In this document: piece after piece, positions 17,119 to 25,882 of the stretch
How the letters are laid out: every line of letters begins with the position of its first letter
Position numbering within the stretch: position 1 is the stretch's first letter
Source: Aquimarina acroporae
Lineage (GTDB): Bacteria > Bacteroidota > Bacteroidia > Flavobacteriales > Flavobacteriaceae
Assembly (NCBI RefSeq): GCF_023195925.1
Contig: NZ_JALPRE010000006.1
Span: 310,001 to 374,000, forward strand
Direction of reading: 5' to 3'
Length of the DNA stretch: 64,000 nucleotides
Made by a program: the position numbers and the translations under genes
Notes under the pieces: generated by a model
Told to the model about the DNA's origin: nothing
The model's input: only the letters and a program-made list of their open reading frames with translations
Database searches by the model: none

Positions 17119-20100
17119 ATGAAAAAAAACAGTATTCTTAAAACCTTATTTCAAAGAATCGTGTTCTTGACTATGATTTTTGCATCTACACTTAACGCAA
17201 AAGACATTTATGTTGCAAAAACAGGAAACGATTCAAATCCAGGTACAGCTGCTCAACCTTTTAAGACCATTGCCAAAGCATCTTCTATAGCTCAAGCAGG
17301 CGATGTTATTATAATAGGCGAAGGTACCTATGAAGAGACTATTAAGCCAGCAAGATCTGGAGTAGCTGGAAGACCGATTACATACATTGCCAAACAGGGA
17401 GATAAAGTCATTATCTCTGCGATGCAAGCGCTAAGCGGGTGGCAAAAAGACAGAGGAGCGATTTATAAGACAAAAGTAAATTGGGATCTCGGGCAAGAGA
17501 ATTTCGTAATGAATGGTAATAACGCTATGGATCTGGCCAGATGGCCAAATAATACCGATGGAGATGTTTTTACTCTAAATTCAAAAAGAAATGATGGCGG
17601 AAGCGGTGCCAATGTGGTTAATGGAGCATATCTTACTTCTTCTCAAATACCAAATATCAATTGGAAAGGTGGTTCTGTATTTTTTTATGGAGATAAACCG
17701 GGTTCTGGTTGGATCGCCTGGAAGGCTTTTATTACTAGTAGTACAGCCGGACGTGTAAATTTTACATTAGACAAAAACCCTTCTTGGATCAGAACCTTTC
17801 ATGCACCGGCAGATAAAGGTGATTTTTATCTCGAAGGTGTTAAAGGAGCGTTAGATTACCAAAATGAATGGTGGTTCGACAGTAGTACTAAAGAACTGTT
17901 TGTGCAAATACCAAACGGAGGAGCTCCTGCTAATGGAGTTATTAGTATGAGGAGAAGAACAGTAACTGTAGATTTAGCAGGAAGAAGTTATATACATATT
18001 AAAAACCTAGCCGTATTTGGTGGTAGTATAAACATGCCAAATAATACTGGGAATAATTTGATATATGGAGTTTCCTCATTTTATGGAAATCATACTTTAG
18101 GTGTTCAAAAAGGATTTTCGGCAAATAAGCAAAGTATTTTACTAGAAGGAAATAATAATGTTGTAGAAAAGTGTGAAGTAGCTTTTGGTGCTGCAAATGG
18201 TATCAAAGTTTCAGGGAATAATAATAAAATTCTCAACTCTAGAATTCACGACTTTAATTATATAGGTTCATATGATGCTCCTATAAATGCAAGGGGGGGG
18301 CGAAATACTACTTTTAAAGGGAATACCATTTTTCGAGCTGGAAGAGATGGAGTGCAATTTTTTAATAACAGTAGCGAGTTTGCCTATAATGATGTGTATA
18401 GAGCAAACCTCATCAATGATGATTGTGCCTTAATCTATACTGTAGGAGGCCCTCATAACGGTGAAATTCATCATAATTGGTTTCATGATAATGAAAGTCG
18501 TGGTCGATTGCGAAAAGCGGCAGCAATCTATTTAGATAATGATGCAGAAGCATTTTCTGTACATCATAATGTGGTCTGGAATATTGAGTGGACAGGTGTA
18601 CAAATTAACTGGAATGGTAAGGATATAGATATCTTTAATAATACCTTGGTAAAGACCCAGGGAGGAGCAATGGGGGCTTGGCATAAAGCAGGAACGGCTT
18701 TTTCTAATGTTAAAGTATGGAATAACATTGCAGATGTAGAAACCGTAGACGATCCAACAACACAAGAGGATGAAGGGACTTTTGAAAGAGATGCAGATAA
18801 ACAGAATAATGTAATTACCAAATCAGGGTTTTTAAATTATAACAATAATAAATTTAATCTCACGGCAAGTTCTCCGGCTGTAAACGCGGGAAGACAAATT
18901 TCTGGAATTACCAATGGTTATGTTGGAGCTGCTCCCGATGCCGGAGCATATGAATATGGCGGTGAAAACTGGGTGCCTGGAATCGATTGGAATCCTAATC
19001 TAGGACCCACAGGCCAAGGTTGTTATGGATTACCAGGAGAATCGTGTACAGTAGAACCTTCGAAACCGGTTGTGTCGTTTTCTACACCTGCAAATAATGC
19101 ACAATTTGATCCGGGTAGTTCTATAGAAGTTGAGGTGAATGCAACCGATGCAGATGGAACCATTGCCTATGTAGAATTATTCATTAATGATGAATTTGTG
19201 CGCAGAGAAAACTTAGCTCCTTATGAGTGGGGGAAAGCAACTCAAAATGATCCAAAGCTTAAAAATTTGGCTGCAGGAGATTATACACTTAAAGCTGTTG
19301 CGTATGATAATGATGGAAAAAATTCTGAAACGACCATTAGTGTAAAAGTTTCAAATTCTGATCCTCAATATGGTGATAAAGTAAATTTTGTAAACGCTCC
19401 AACAACCATAGCTCCTTCAACTACATATACTTTTGACGTGAATTATGAGGCCTCTGCCGATAGAGAAATAGTAGTAGAGTTTTGGTCTGCTACCAACTGG
19501 ATAGCACAAGAAAATATAATTGTTTCTAAAGGAACGGGGGTAAAACCTATTACCGTTAATTTGCCAAATCCTCCACAACCGGGAACAGGTTATGTTTATA
19601 AACTTCATATTAGACCTGTGGGCACCAACTGGCAAAATGCTATAGATAGAGATCAGGTTAACAATGTTACTGTACAGCAACCTTATGCAGATAAGGTGAG
19701 TTTTTCTGGAGCTTCAGCTAGTATAGTTCAAGCTAATTCCTACACCTTCAATATTAACTATGAAGCATCTGCCAATAGAGAAATAGTAGTAGAGTTTTGG
19801 TCTGCTACCAGTTGGATTGCTCAGGCAGATGTAACGGTATCTCAAGGTACAGGAGTGAAGCCAGTAACGGTGAATCTTCCTAATTTACCAAACCCAGGGA
19901 ACGGATATATTTATAAAACTCATATTCGACCAGTTGGTACAACTTGGAGAGATGCATTAGATACAGATCAAGTTAGTGGAGTGGTTGTGAATTCATTAAA
20001 TACTCAAATAATTCCTGATGGAACGTATTTTATAACATCTTCTGTAAATGACCAAAGGTTATTGTCACGAGCATTAGAGAATCATAGTGCAGTGATGATT

Positions 20101-20700
20101 AATCCAGGTAATTATGACGATCAAAAGTGGGAGTTTAAACACCTTTCCGACGATGTATATACAATTAAAAATATCGGGACCGGAAGATATTTAGAAGTGC
20201 CCTATGCCGCATGTGGAGATGGAACCAATGTCGCAACCTGGCTTAACGCTGCCGACGCTCATAAACAATGGAAGGTAGTACAAAATGGAACAGGTATTTA
20301 TGGTTTAAAACCAATGCACTGTTTAAGTACAGGTTTAGACAGAGCAGCGGGAGCACAAAATGCAAATGTGCAGATATGGGGATATAGTAGTAGCAATACA
20401 AATCAGAAATGGAAAATTATTGAAGATCATACGTCTAGCAAAGCAGCAACAACAAGAGAAATTGCTAGTCTAAGTGATGATTTGTTTATTTATCCTAATC
20501 CGGTAGTCGAAGTACTCCATATCAAAAATCAAAACGCAAAAGCAGAAATTACCATTTTTGATATGTTGGGAAGAAAGATATTATCAAGAGTTACAAACGA
20601 AAAGAACGAAAGCACCTCAATTAATGTGTCTATATTAAATGATGGACTATATTTTCTTACTGTAAATGGGGGTGAGCCTATTAAATTCATGAAAGAATAG
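17119..20700 (+). CDS. Secreted right-handed beta-helix protein with Ig-like, duplicated and ricin-type domains and a T9SS tail
   Basis: Large (1193 residues) secreted protein. Order: signal peptide about 1-27; right-handed beta-helix about 28-615 (AKTGNDSNPGTAAQPFKTI, then Asn/Gly-rich coils); Ig-like domain about 648-746; two near-identical modules starting about 751 and 856 (period 105 residues); a ricin-type beta-trefoil lectin domain about 965-1103 with QKW repeats; and a C-terminal Por/T9SS sorting domain about 1121-1193 (LFIYPNPVVEVLHIKN). The fold suggests a polysaccharide lyase, hydrolase or epimerase exported by the type IX system, with lectin modules holding it to a glycan. No catalytic family can be named, and no SusC/SusD pair is nearby. 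Confidence 0.85.
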   Translation: MKKNSILKTLFQRIVFLTMIFASTLNAKDIYVAKTGNDSNPGTAAQPFKTIAKASSIAQAGDVIIIGEGTYEETIKPARSGVAGRPITYIAKQGDKVIISAMQALSGWQKDRGAIYKTKVNWDLGQENFVMNGNNAMDLARWPNNTDGDVFTLNSKRNDGGSGANVVNGAYLTSSQIPNINWKGGSVFFYGDKPGSGWIAWKAFITSSTAGRVNFTLDKNPSWIRTFHAPADKGDFYLEGVKGALDYQNEWWFDSSTKELFVQIPNGGAPANGVISMRRRTVTVDLAGRSYIHIKNLAVFGGSINMPNNTGNNLIYGVSSFYGNHTLGVQKGFSANKQSILLEGNNNVVEKCEVAFGAANGIKVSGNNNKILNSRIHDFNYIGSYDAPINARGGRNTTFKGNTIFRAGRDGVQFFNNSSEFAYNDVYRANLINDDCALIYTVGGPHNGEIHHNWFHDNESRGRLRKAAAIYLDNDAEAFSVHHNVVWNIEWTGVQINWNGKDIDIFNNTLVKTQGGAMGAWHKAGTAFSNVKVWNNIADVETVDDPTTQEDEGTFERDADKQNNVITKSGFLNYNNNKFNLTASSPAVNAGRQISGITNGYVGAAPDAGAYEYGGENWVPGIDWNPNLGPTGQGCYGLPGESCTVEPSKPVVSFSTPANNAQFDPGSSIEVEVNATDADGTIAYVELFINDEFVRRENLAPYEWGKATQNDPKLKNLAAGDYTLKAVAYDNDGKNSETTISVKVSNSDPQYGDKVNFVNAPTTIAPSTTYTFDVNYEASADREIVVEFWSATNWIAQENIIVSKGTGVKPITVNLPNPPQPGTGYVYKLHIRPVGTNWQNAIDRDQVNNVTVQQPYADKVSFSGASASIVQANSYTFNINYEASANREIVVEFWSATSWIAQADVTVSQGTGVKPVTVNLPNLPNPGNGYIYKTHIRPVGTTWRDALDTDQVSGVVVNSLNTQIIPDGTYFITSSVNDQRLLSRALENHSAVMINPGNYDDQKWEFKHLSDDVYTIKNIGTGRYLEVPYAACGDGTNVATWLNAADAHKQWKVVQNGTGIYGLKPMHCLSTGLDRAAGAQNANVQIWGYSSSNTNQKWKIIEDHTSSKAATTREIASLSDDLFIYPNPVVEVLHIKNQNAKAEITIFDMLGRKILSRVTNEKNESTSINVSILNDGLYFLTVNGGEPIKFMKE
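19371..19990 (+). repeat. Two 105-codon direct repeats inside the beta-helix protein gene
   Basis: The modules beginning near residues 751 and 856 are similar along their length. A stretch of 36 bases is identical at 19460-19495 and 19775-19810, exactly 315 bases apart, in frame. The conservation at nucleotide level indicates a recent duplication or gene-conversion between copies. Confidence 0.85.
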
Positions 20701-20720
20701 TTTTACAGTATTGGTTACTA

Positions 20721-20753
20721 AAAGGGGAGCTCATTTGAGCTCCCTTTTTTTTT
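20721..20753. terminator. Intrinsic terminator after the beta-helix protein gene
   Basis: Stem GGGAGCTCA (20725-20733) with TGAGCTCCC (20736-20744), extended by G-T and A-T pairs, followed by a 10-base T-run on the plus strand. It also lies just beyond the 3' end of the convergent GyrI-like gene. Confidence 0.88.
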
Positions 20754-21211
20754 TATTGAATTCCGACAAAAATATCTACTTCTGCATCTGTTGGGTCCAT
20801 GGCTCTTTCGTCATAGACTTCAAAGTCAGTGGTATAAGTTCGGTTTAGGTCACTTTTCCAAATCTTAGCCCAAGTATTGGGAATAGCTTCTTTGGTGACA
20901 TCTCCTTGAGCGGTAAATTTTGAATACACACCATTTTTTATCGAAGTACCTGTCATACCTTCTGGGATATTATCTAGGTTGCTTACTTTGCAGCCAACAA
21001 TGGCCTTATAATATCCCGCAGCCCCATTTTCATAATCAGTATAAATACCAAAGATAGAATCTTCTAGTTTATTAGGAATTTTATGAATAATATCTTCATC
21101 CATAAACTTTTTCCATAAATTTTGAATGTCTAGTGTGATGTGCTGGTCTTCATTTCTGGTTCTTACTGAGAGTCCAATAACGTGAAACTCATTAATTGCT
21201 GTGGTTGTCAT
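20753..21211 (-). CDS. GyrI-like/AraC effector-binding-domain protein
   Basis: A 152-residue stand-alone version of the ligand-binding domain found at the C-terminus of some AraC regulators and in GyrI. Signs are the N-terminal HVIGLSVRT strand, the W-rich helix LWKKFMDED, FGIYTDYENGAAGYYKAIVGC, and a C-terminal strand series with TTDFEVYDERAMDP and VDIFVGIQ. No DNA-binding domain is present. Such proteins bind small hydrophobic or cationic compounds, or in some cases hydrolyse them. No partner regulator is adjacent. Confidence 0.82.
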   Translation of the reverse strand: MTTTAINEFHVIGLSVRTRNEDQHITLDIQNLWKKFMDEDIIHKIPNKLEDSIFGIYTDYENGAAGYYKAIVGCKVSNLDNIPEGMTGTSIKNGVYSKFTAQGDVTKEAIPNTWAKIWKSDLNRTYTTDFEVYDERAMDPTDAEVDIFVGIQ

Positions 21212-21302
21212 ACTTTTTGTTTTTTTAAGATGAATACATCAACAAAAGTAATAGCAGGTAATGACAAAGGTATGTCAGTAGTAATTCTAATAATTTTAGA
21301 GA

Positions 21303-22496
21303 TTAAATAAATTCCAGTTTTTTGAAATTCTGGTTTAAGATAGTATGATCTTTTACTTGTAGCCAGTTTCCTAAAATAGTAGCATATATACTTCTGAAAT
21401 CTACAGTGAATCGTAGGTCCCCATTTTCATCCAAATTAGAAAGATTAGGAAGTTCATTATAAACCCCAGCTCTTTTAAGTGAACCTCCTATGGCAATTAC
21501 ATTGTTGGCTGCTCCATGATCGGTACCACGACTACCATTTTGTTTTACTCTACGTCCAAACTCAGAGAATGTGAGAATTAAAGTGTCTTTAAATCGATCA
21601 TTCTTTTTTAAATCTTTTACCAACGCTCCAATGGCTTCAGAATATACTTTTAGCAATCGATCCTGGCTATTTAGCTGATTTACATGACTGTCAAAACCGC
21701 CTAGAGAGCTGTAATAAACTCGGGTTTTTAATCCCGAAACAATAAAATCAGCAATTGTTTTCAGATTTTTGGCAAACTTCGTTTGGGGATACTCAGTATC
21801 TGTGATGTAAATTTTTGAAGTTTCATGAATATACGATGCAGATGAGTAGGTTTCTAACATCGTTTTGTAAAGATACCCTTGATTATCTTCATCAAGCATT
21901 TCTTTATGGGCATGTCCAACTATGTCCTTAAAGAAAGGTTCTCTTGTTGTTCGATATAATTGTCTGGGGTCAGATACTGCGATACCATTAATGCTATTAC
22001 CTTTAAGCGCAAGGGATAATGACGTATCTACTTCTATAGCTTGATACGGATGCTGGCAATTAGCATCCAGGTATCGGCCTACCCAACCTGTCGATAAATA
22101 CTCATTGGTATTGCTTGCCGTTTGCCAGATATCCGTACTTCTAAAATGAGAACGATTAGGGTTCGGGTACCCTACATTATTGATAATTGATACTTCACCT
22201 TTATCATATAGCTCTTTTAAAGGCTTTAGATTTAAATTGAAAGCAAGATCATTGGTAATTGCCAGGGTCTGATCGCTTTTTTTGGCTATAGAAGGTCGTA
22301 ATCGATGATAGATGTCATTACTAATAGGTATTATGGTATTTAGACCATCATTTCCTCCAGATAATTGAATAATAATTACATTTTTATACCCTGATAATTG
22401 CTCTGGGGACAAAAACTCCATTCCTTTTAAAAATGAAGGAACCAAAGTCATACCTGAGGCAAATACCGACTGTTTTAAAAAATCTCTTCTTCTCAT
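21303..22496 (-). CDS. DUF1501-family protein with twin-arginine-like signal
   Basis: A 397-residue exported protein of the DUF1501 (sulfatase-like alkaline-phosphatase fold) family, seen from VIIIQLSGGNDGLNTIIPI near the N-terminus and FSEFGRRVKQNGSRGTDHG in the C-terminal half. It begins RRRDFLKQSVFASGMTL, resembling a Tat signal. I chose the ATG at 22496; an upstream TTG at 22514 would overlap the DUF1800 stop. DUF1501 and DUF1800 genes are almost always paired, and this pair is separated by only 11 bases. Function of the pair is unknown; export of a folded, possibly metal-bound protein is implied by the Tat-like start. Confidence 0.85.
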   Translation of the reverse strand: MRRRDFLKQSVFASGMTLVPSFLKGMEFLSPEQLSGYKNVIIIQLSGGNDGLNTIIPISNDIYHRLRPSIAKKSDQTLAITNDLAFNLNLKPLKELYDKGEVSIINNVGYPNPNRSHFRSTDIWQTASNTNEYLSTGWVGRYLDANCQHPYQAIEVDTSLSLALKGNSINGIAVSDPRQLYRTTREPFFKDIVGHAHKEMLDEDNQGYLYKTMLETYSSASYIHETSKIYITDTEYPQTKFAKNLKTIADFIVSGLKTRVYYSSLGGFDSHVNQLNSQDRLLKVYSEAIGALVKDLKKNDRFKDTLILTFSEFGRRVKQNGSRGTDHGAANNVIAIGGSLKRAGVYNELPNLSNLDENGDLRFTVDFRSIYATILGNWLQVKDHTILNQNFKKLEFI

Positions 22497-22507
22497 TTTT
22501 TTAGGAA

Positions 22508-23908
22508 TTAACAAAGTTGATATTCTGGAAGGCTCATTAGTTCGATAATGAAATTTTTGGTGTCTGTATGGTGTAGCTCGGAAACAGTTTTCTGAGCTGC
22601 TCTAGAAAGACTTGGCTGAATTATGAATTGTACCAAAGCATTTTTGTCTTTCTTTTCTAATTGATTTAAAAATTCTGTCCAACTTGGTGTGGCCTGCACT
22701 TTTTTCTGCAATTTAGACTTCATTTTGGAATACATTTCTTGACGTATCATAAGCACGCCTTCAGGCATGTCACCTTTATCTTGCCACTCAATTACTCCAC
22801 TGTTTAAGATTAATGATGCTAGTTTTAATCTAAGCATTAACGTAGAATTATCGATCCATGCTTTTCCTCCAGGCCAACCAGCTACATTAGGAGGGAAAAA
22901 TAACATTTGGTTAAGTTTACGCTGCAAATAGAGTAATACTTTGGGGTCTTTATAACCCACTTTAAGAGGTCTACTGAGGCCCACTAAAAGTTCTATGGGA
23001 GATTTAATTTTTACTCCGATATTTTTAAGATCGTAGAACCAAGTGCTTTTAAATAGTGTTTTTAAAACAGTGGTAAGATCATAATTTGATTCGTAAAAAG
23101 AAGTAGCTAATTCGTCAATATGTCTGTGATTAGGGATGTCATTTACAAAATAAGCATACAATTTTGCACAGATATACTTCGCTGTTTGTTTATTCTCTAG
23201 TAGAATTTTAATAACGTCTTCACCATTATAGTTTCCGGTAGTACCCAAAATGGTTTTTGTACCGTAGTCGTGATGTACTTTTCTAAACACAAAATCTCCA
23301 TCTCGATTAAAATTCCAACCTGTAAAAGCTCTGGCAGCTTCTTTAATATCATGTTCAGTATAGCCATTATCTCTACCTAGTGTAAATAACTCCATAACTT
23401 CCCTGGCAAAATTCTCGTTAGGATGATCTTCACGATTTTGGCGATTATTCAGAAAAATTAACATCGCAGGAGATTTTGATACTGCCATGAGCATTGTTCC
23501 AAAATTTCCTAGCGCATGTTCCCTAATGACATTGTTTAGCTGTATACATGCTCGGGGTGTTTTTAAACGAACGGCAAAATGATCATGAAAAAATAGGGTT
23601 ATCTTCTCTCGTAAAACCTCATTAGTGTCAATGAGTCTTTGTACCCACAATGTGTTGAGTTCTGTCATTTTACTATTTCGAAGTTTTCTTAGCTTTCTGC
23701 GTTCTTCTTGAGACAGGTCCTTTTTGTTCTTTACAAGTATTCCAAAATTCATTGACAAAGGAGCAGTTGAACTACTTTGATCAAATATTCTTTCGATGAT
23801 TTCGTTTTTGGAGAGTCTTCGAACGATTTTTAATTCTTGGGGTAATATTCCAAACCCTGCTCGCCAATACAGATGTTGTATTTCCTTTTCTGAAAGTTGA
23901 GTACTCAT
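22508..23908 (-). CDS. DUF1800-family protein
   Basis: A 466-residue protein of the DUF1800 family, the usual partner of DUF1501. Diagnostic stretches are EKEIQHLYWRAGFG at the start, LFFHDHFAV, and REVMELFTLGRDNGYTEHDIKEAARAFTGW in the middle, and LLYLQRKLNQMLFFPPNVAGWPGG toward the C-terminus (given as separate family hallmarks). The ATG at 23908 gives the family's expected N-terminus; an in-frame TTG at 23965 would add 19 residues that look unlike the family. No signal peptide is obvious. It is the upstream gene of the DUF1800-DUF1501 pair. Confidence 0.87.
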   Translation of the reverse strand: MSTQLSEKEIQHLYWRAGFGILPQELKIVRRLSKNEIIERIFDQSSSTAPLSMNFGILVKNKKDLSQEERRKLRKLRNSKMTELNTLWVQRLIDTNEVLREKITLFFHDHFAVRLKTPRACIQLNNVIREHALGNFGTMLMAVSKSPAMLIFLNNRQNREDHPNENFAREVMELFTLGRDNGYTEHDIKEAARAFTGWNFNRDGDFVFRKVHHDYGTKTILGTTGNYNGEDVIKILLENKQTAKYICAKLYAYFVNDIPNHRHIDELATSFYESNYDLTTVLKTLFKSTWFYDLKNIGVKIKSPIELLVGLSRPLKVGYKDPKVLLYLQRKLNQMLFFPPNVAGWPGGKAWIDNSTLMLRLKLASLILNSGVIEWQDKGDMPEGVLMIRQEMYSKMKSKLQKKVQATPSWTEFLNQLEKKDKNALVQFIIQPSLSRAAQKTVSELHHTDTKNFIIELMSLPEYQLC

Positions 23909-23977
23909 AGTTAAACCATTTATACCTAAGACCGCGGTTTTGATAAAAGGTTTAATCTCACCCAAAAGTTATGGATT

Positions 23978-24010
23978 AAAAAAAGGCTTTTCATTCAGTG
24001 AAAAGCCTTT
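23978..24010 (-). terminator. Intrinsic terminator after the CBM-like lipoprotein gene
   Basis: A 12-bp perfect stem (23982-23993 with 23999-24010) with a 5-base loop and a plus-strand A-run at 23978-23984 that is a U-tract on the minus strand. It ends the 24031-24843 transcript before the DUF1800 gene. Confidence 0.88.
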
Positions 24011-24030
24011 GGTCTACAGGTAAAAAGTTA

Positions 24031-24843
24031 TTACTCGCATTTTATTTCACTCTTGACATTATCGTCTTTGGTGGCATCATTTTGCGTTGTGGTCTCTGTA
24101 AATAACACAAATTTATCAATGGCATGTCCTTTTGATCTTCCAGAAATTTCAATAGTGTAATCACCAGGGGTGTCAAACACTACGAAAATATCATGGGCAT
24201 CATTATCACTGGTAGAAGATTGCCAATGCCATGTACTTGCTTTGTTCATATATATTTTAAACCATCCTTCTTTACTTGAACCGTTGGGAGAGGTATTTTG
24301 CTGCCCAGCACTTTCGGCAATAGGATCTAGAGTTGTATCATTAGGGTACACTATGTTACCGTTTCCTTTTTTTCCATAAAAATGCTTGGCATCAGGAATT
24401 CTTAACCAGGAGTCGTTATGTTCGGTTCCATTGGTTCCTATGCCAATGTAAGACCTCCAAATAAAGCGATAAGTACCTGGGTTCGCAATTCTGATTTTGT
24501 AAGTTAGTAAACCATTTCCTGGCTTGTTAAAAGCGTCATCCCCATCCCATATTAAATATCCTTCACCAGAAGAGTCTGCAATATCTTGGGTCAATTTCCA
24601 TGAGCTTCCAGAAAAATTTCCATTTTCAGATTCGACAGTGAGTAAACCATCTTTTTCTATGAATACAGCAGTTGTGGCATTATCACACCCTCCATTATTT
24701 GGGTTTGTATCCGGAGTCGGAGTGGGGTCAGGGTTTGGATCTCCTCCGGTTTCATCGTTTACAGGATCATCATCTCCGCTACATGCAATTAGAAATGAAA
24801 ATAAAAAGAAATAGATGGGGTACTTCAAAATTTTAGCAATCAT
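24031..24843 (-). CDS. Lipoprotein with a carbohydrate-binding-like beta-sandwich
   Basis: A 270-residue lipoprotein: signal peptide ending in LIACSGDDD (lipobox Cys21), a low-complexity Pro/Asp/Thr/Asn linker to about residue 52, then a domain of about 190 residues with the pattern of CBM6-like jelly rolls (VESENGNFSGSSW, GYLIWDGDDAFN, LTYKIRIANPGTYRFIWRSY, then IEISGRSKGHAIDKFVLF). Similar domains bind sugars in marine polysaccharide-degrading systems. The acidic residues straight after the Cys fit the surface-export signal of Bacteroidota lipoproteins. No enzyme domain is attached. It could act with the secreted beta-helix protein, but only proximity suggests that. Confidence 0.7.
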   Translation of the reverse strand: MIAKILKYPIYFFLFSFLIACSGDDDPVNDETGGDPNPDPTPTPDTNPNNGGCDNATTAVFIEKDGLLTVESENGNFSGSSWKLTQDIADSSGEGYLIWDGDDAFNKPGNGLLTYKIRIANPGTYRFIWRSYIGIGTNGTEHNDSWLRIPDAKHFYGKKGNGNIVYPNDTTLDPIAESAGQQNTSPNGSSKEGWFKIYMNKASTWHWQSSTSDNDAHDIFVVFDTPGDYTIEISGRSKGHAIDKFVLFTETTTQNDATKDDNVKSEIKCE

Positions 24844-24980
24844 TGCGATAAGTTTTATTTGGTTAAGGGTTTAAGTTAAGTATGAATTTTATGTTTCAAG
24901 AAGAAAAACGCAATACTTGTAAAATAATTACTTAAAAGTTATCGAAAATTTATTTGTAAGTCTATAGATAAGGGGTGCTT

Positions 24981-25373
24981 TTACTTTTTGAGTTCAAGTA
25001 AATCCCAGGTATTCCCGTAAAGATCTTCAAAAACTACAACGGTACCGTAGGGTTCCTCTCTTGGAGTTTCCAAAAAAGATATTCCTTTAGATTTCATTAA
25101 ATTATATTCCTCCCAGAAATTATCTGTGTGTAAGAATAGAAATACCCGTCCACCACTCTGATTCCCAATTGCATTTTCTTGTTCGGTGTTTGAAGCTTTT
25201 GCTAGTAGGATAAAAGTTTCATTATCGTGAGAAGGAGCTATAAGAACCCACCGTTTTTCACTATCAATTTTGGTGTCTTCGATAAGTTTGAAATTAAGTT
25301 TTCCAACATAAAAAGCTATCGCTTCATCATAGTCTTTTACAATCAAAGAGAAAGCACCTATTTTTAGATTCAT
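24981..25373 (-). CDS. VOC-family (glyoxalase-fold) protein
   Basis: A 130-residue protein with the paired beta-alpha-beta-beta-beta pattern of the vicinal oxygen chelate fold: IGAFSLIVKDYDEAIAFYVGKL at the start and VVVFEDLYGNTWDLLEL at the end. The GNTWDLLEL tail is a hallmark where the final Glu is often a metal ligand. Relatives include glyoxalase I, dioxygenases and resistance proteins; the substrate cannot be assigned. It starts 6 bases after coaD and is likely in the ddl-coaD-VOC transcript. Confidence 0.85.
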   Translation of the reverse strand: MNLKIGAFSLIVKDYDEAIAFYVGKLNFKLIEDTKIDSEKRWVLIAPSHDNETFILLAKASNTEQENAIGNQSGGRVFLFLHTDNFWEEYNLMKSKGISFLETPREEPYGTVVVFEDLYGNTWDLLELKK

Positions 25374-25379
25374 AATCGT

Positions 25380-25835
25380 TTATTTCACCTTTACCGTTTC
25401 TGGAACCAGACCCGTAACATCTCCTCCATTTCTAATTACATCTCTAACAATAGAAGAAGATATATAACTTTTACCAGAAGAAGTAAGTAGGAAAACAGTT
25501 TCAATTTCAGACATTTTCCTATTGGTATGAGCAATGGCCTTTTCAAATTCAAAATCTGCAGGGTTACGCAATCCTCTCAAAATAAAATTAGCTTTCTGTT
25601 TTTTACAAAAATCAACGGTGAGGCCTTTGTAGGTCATTACTTTAATTTTAGACTCACCTTTAAAAGACTGTTCGATAAATTCCTTACGCTCTTCAAGAGA
25701 AAACATATATTTTTTGTCGGCATTAATTCCAATTGCTATGATAATCTCATCAAATAGTGTTAATCCTCTTTCGATAATGTCATAATGCCCTAAAGTAATT
25801 GGGTCAAATGATCCTGGAAAAACGGCTCTTCTCAT
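25380..25835 (-). CDS. coaD: Phosphopantetheine adenylyltransferase
   Basis: Fourth step of coenzyme A synthesis, transferring AMP to 4'-phosphopantetheine. The 151-residue length is typical. The nucleotidyltransferase signature GSFDPITLGHYDI is at residues 8-20 (the TxGH motif), and the second motif appears as SYISSSIVRDV near 119-129. It sits between ddl (47 bases upstream) and a VOC gene on the same strand. Confidence 0.96.
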   Translation of the reverse strand: MRRAVFPGSFDPITLGHYDIIERGLTLFDEIIIAIGINADKKYMFSLEERKEFIEQSFKGESKIKVMTYKGLTVDFCKKQKANFILRGLRNPADFEFEKAIAHTNRKMSEIETVFLLTSSGKSYISSSIVRDVIRNGGDVTGLVPETVKVK

Positions 25836-25882
25836 GGGTGACGAATGATTTGTAAGTAAAAATAAAAAAGCAAGTTACTAAT

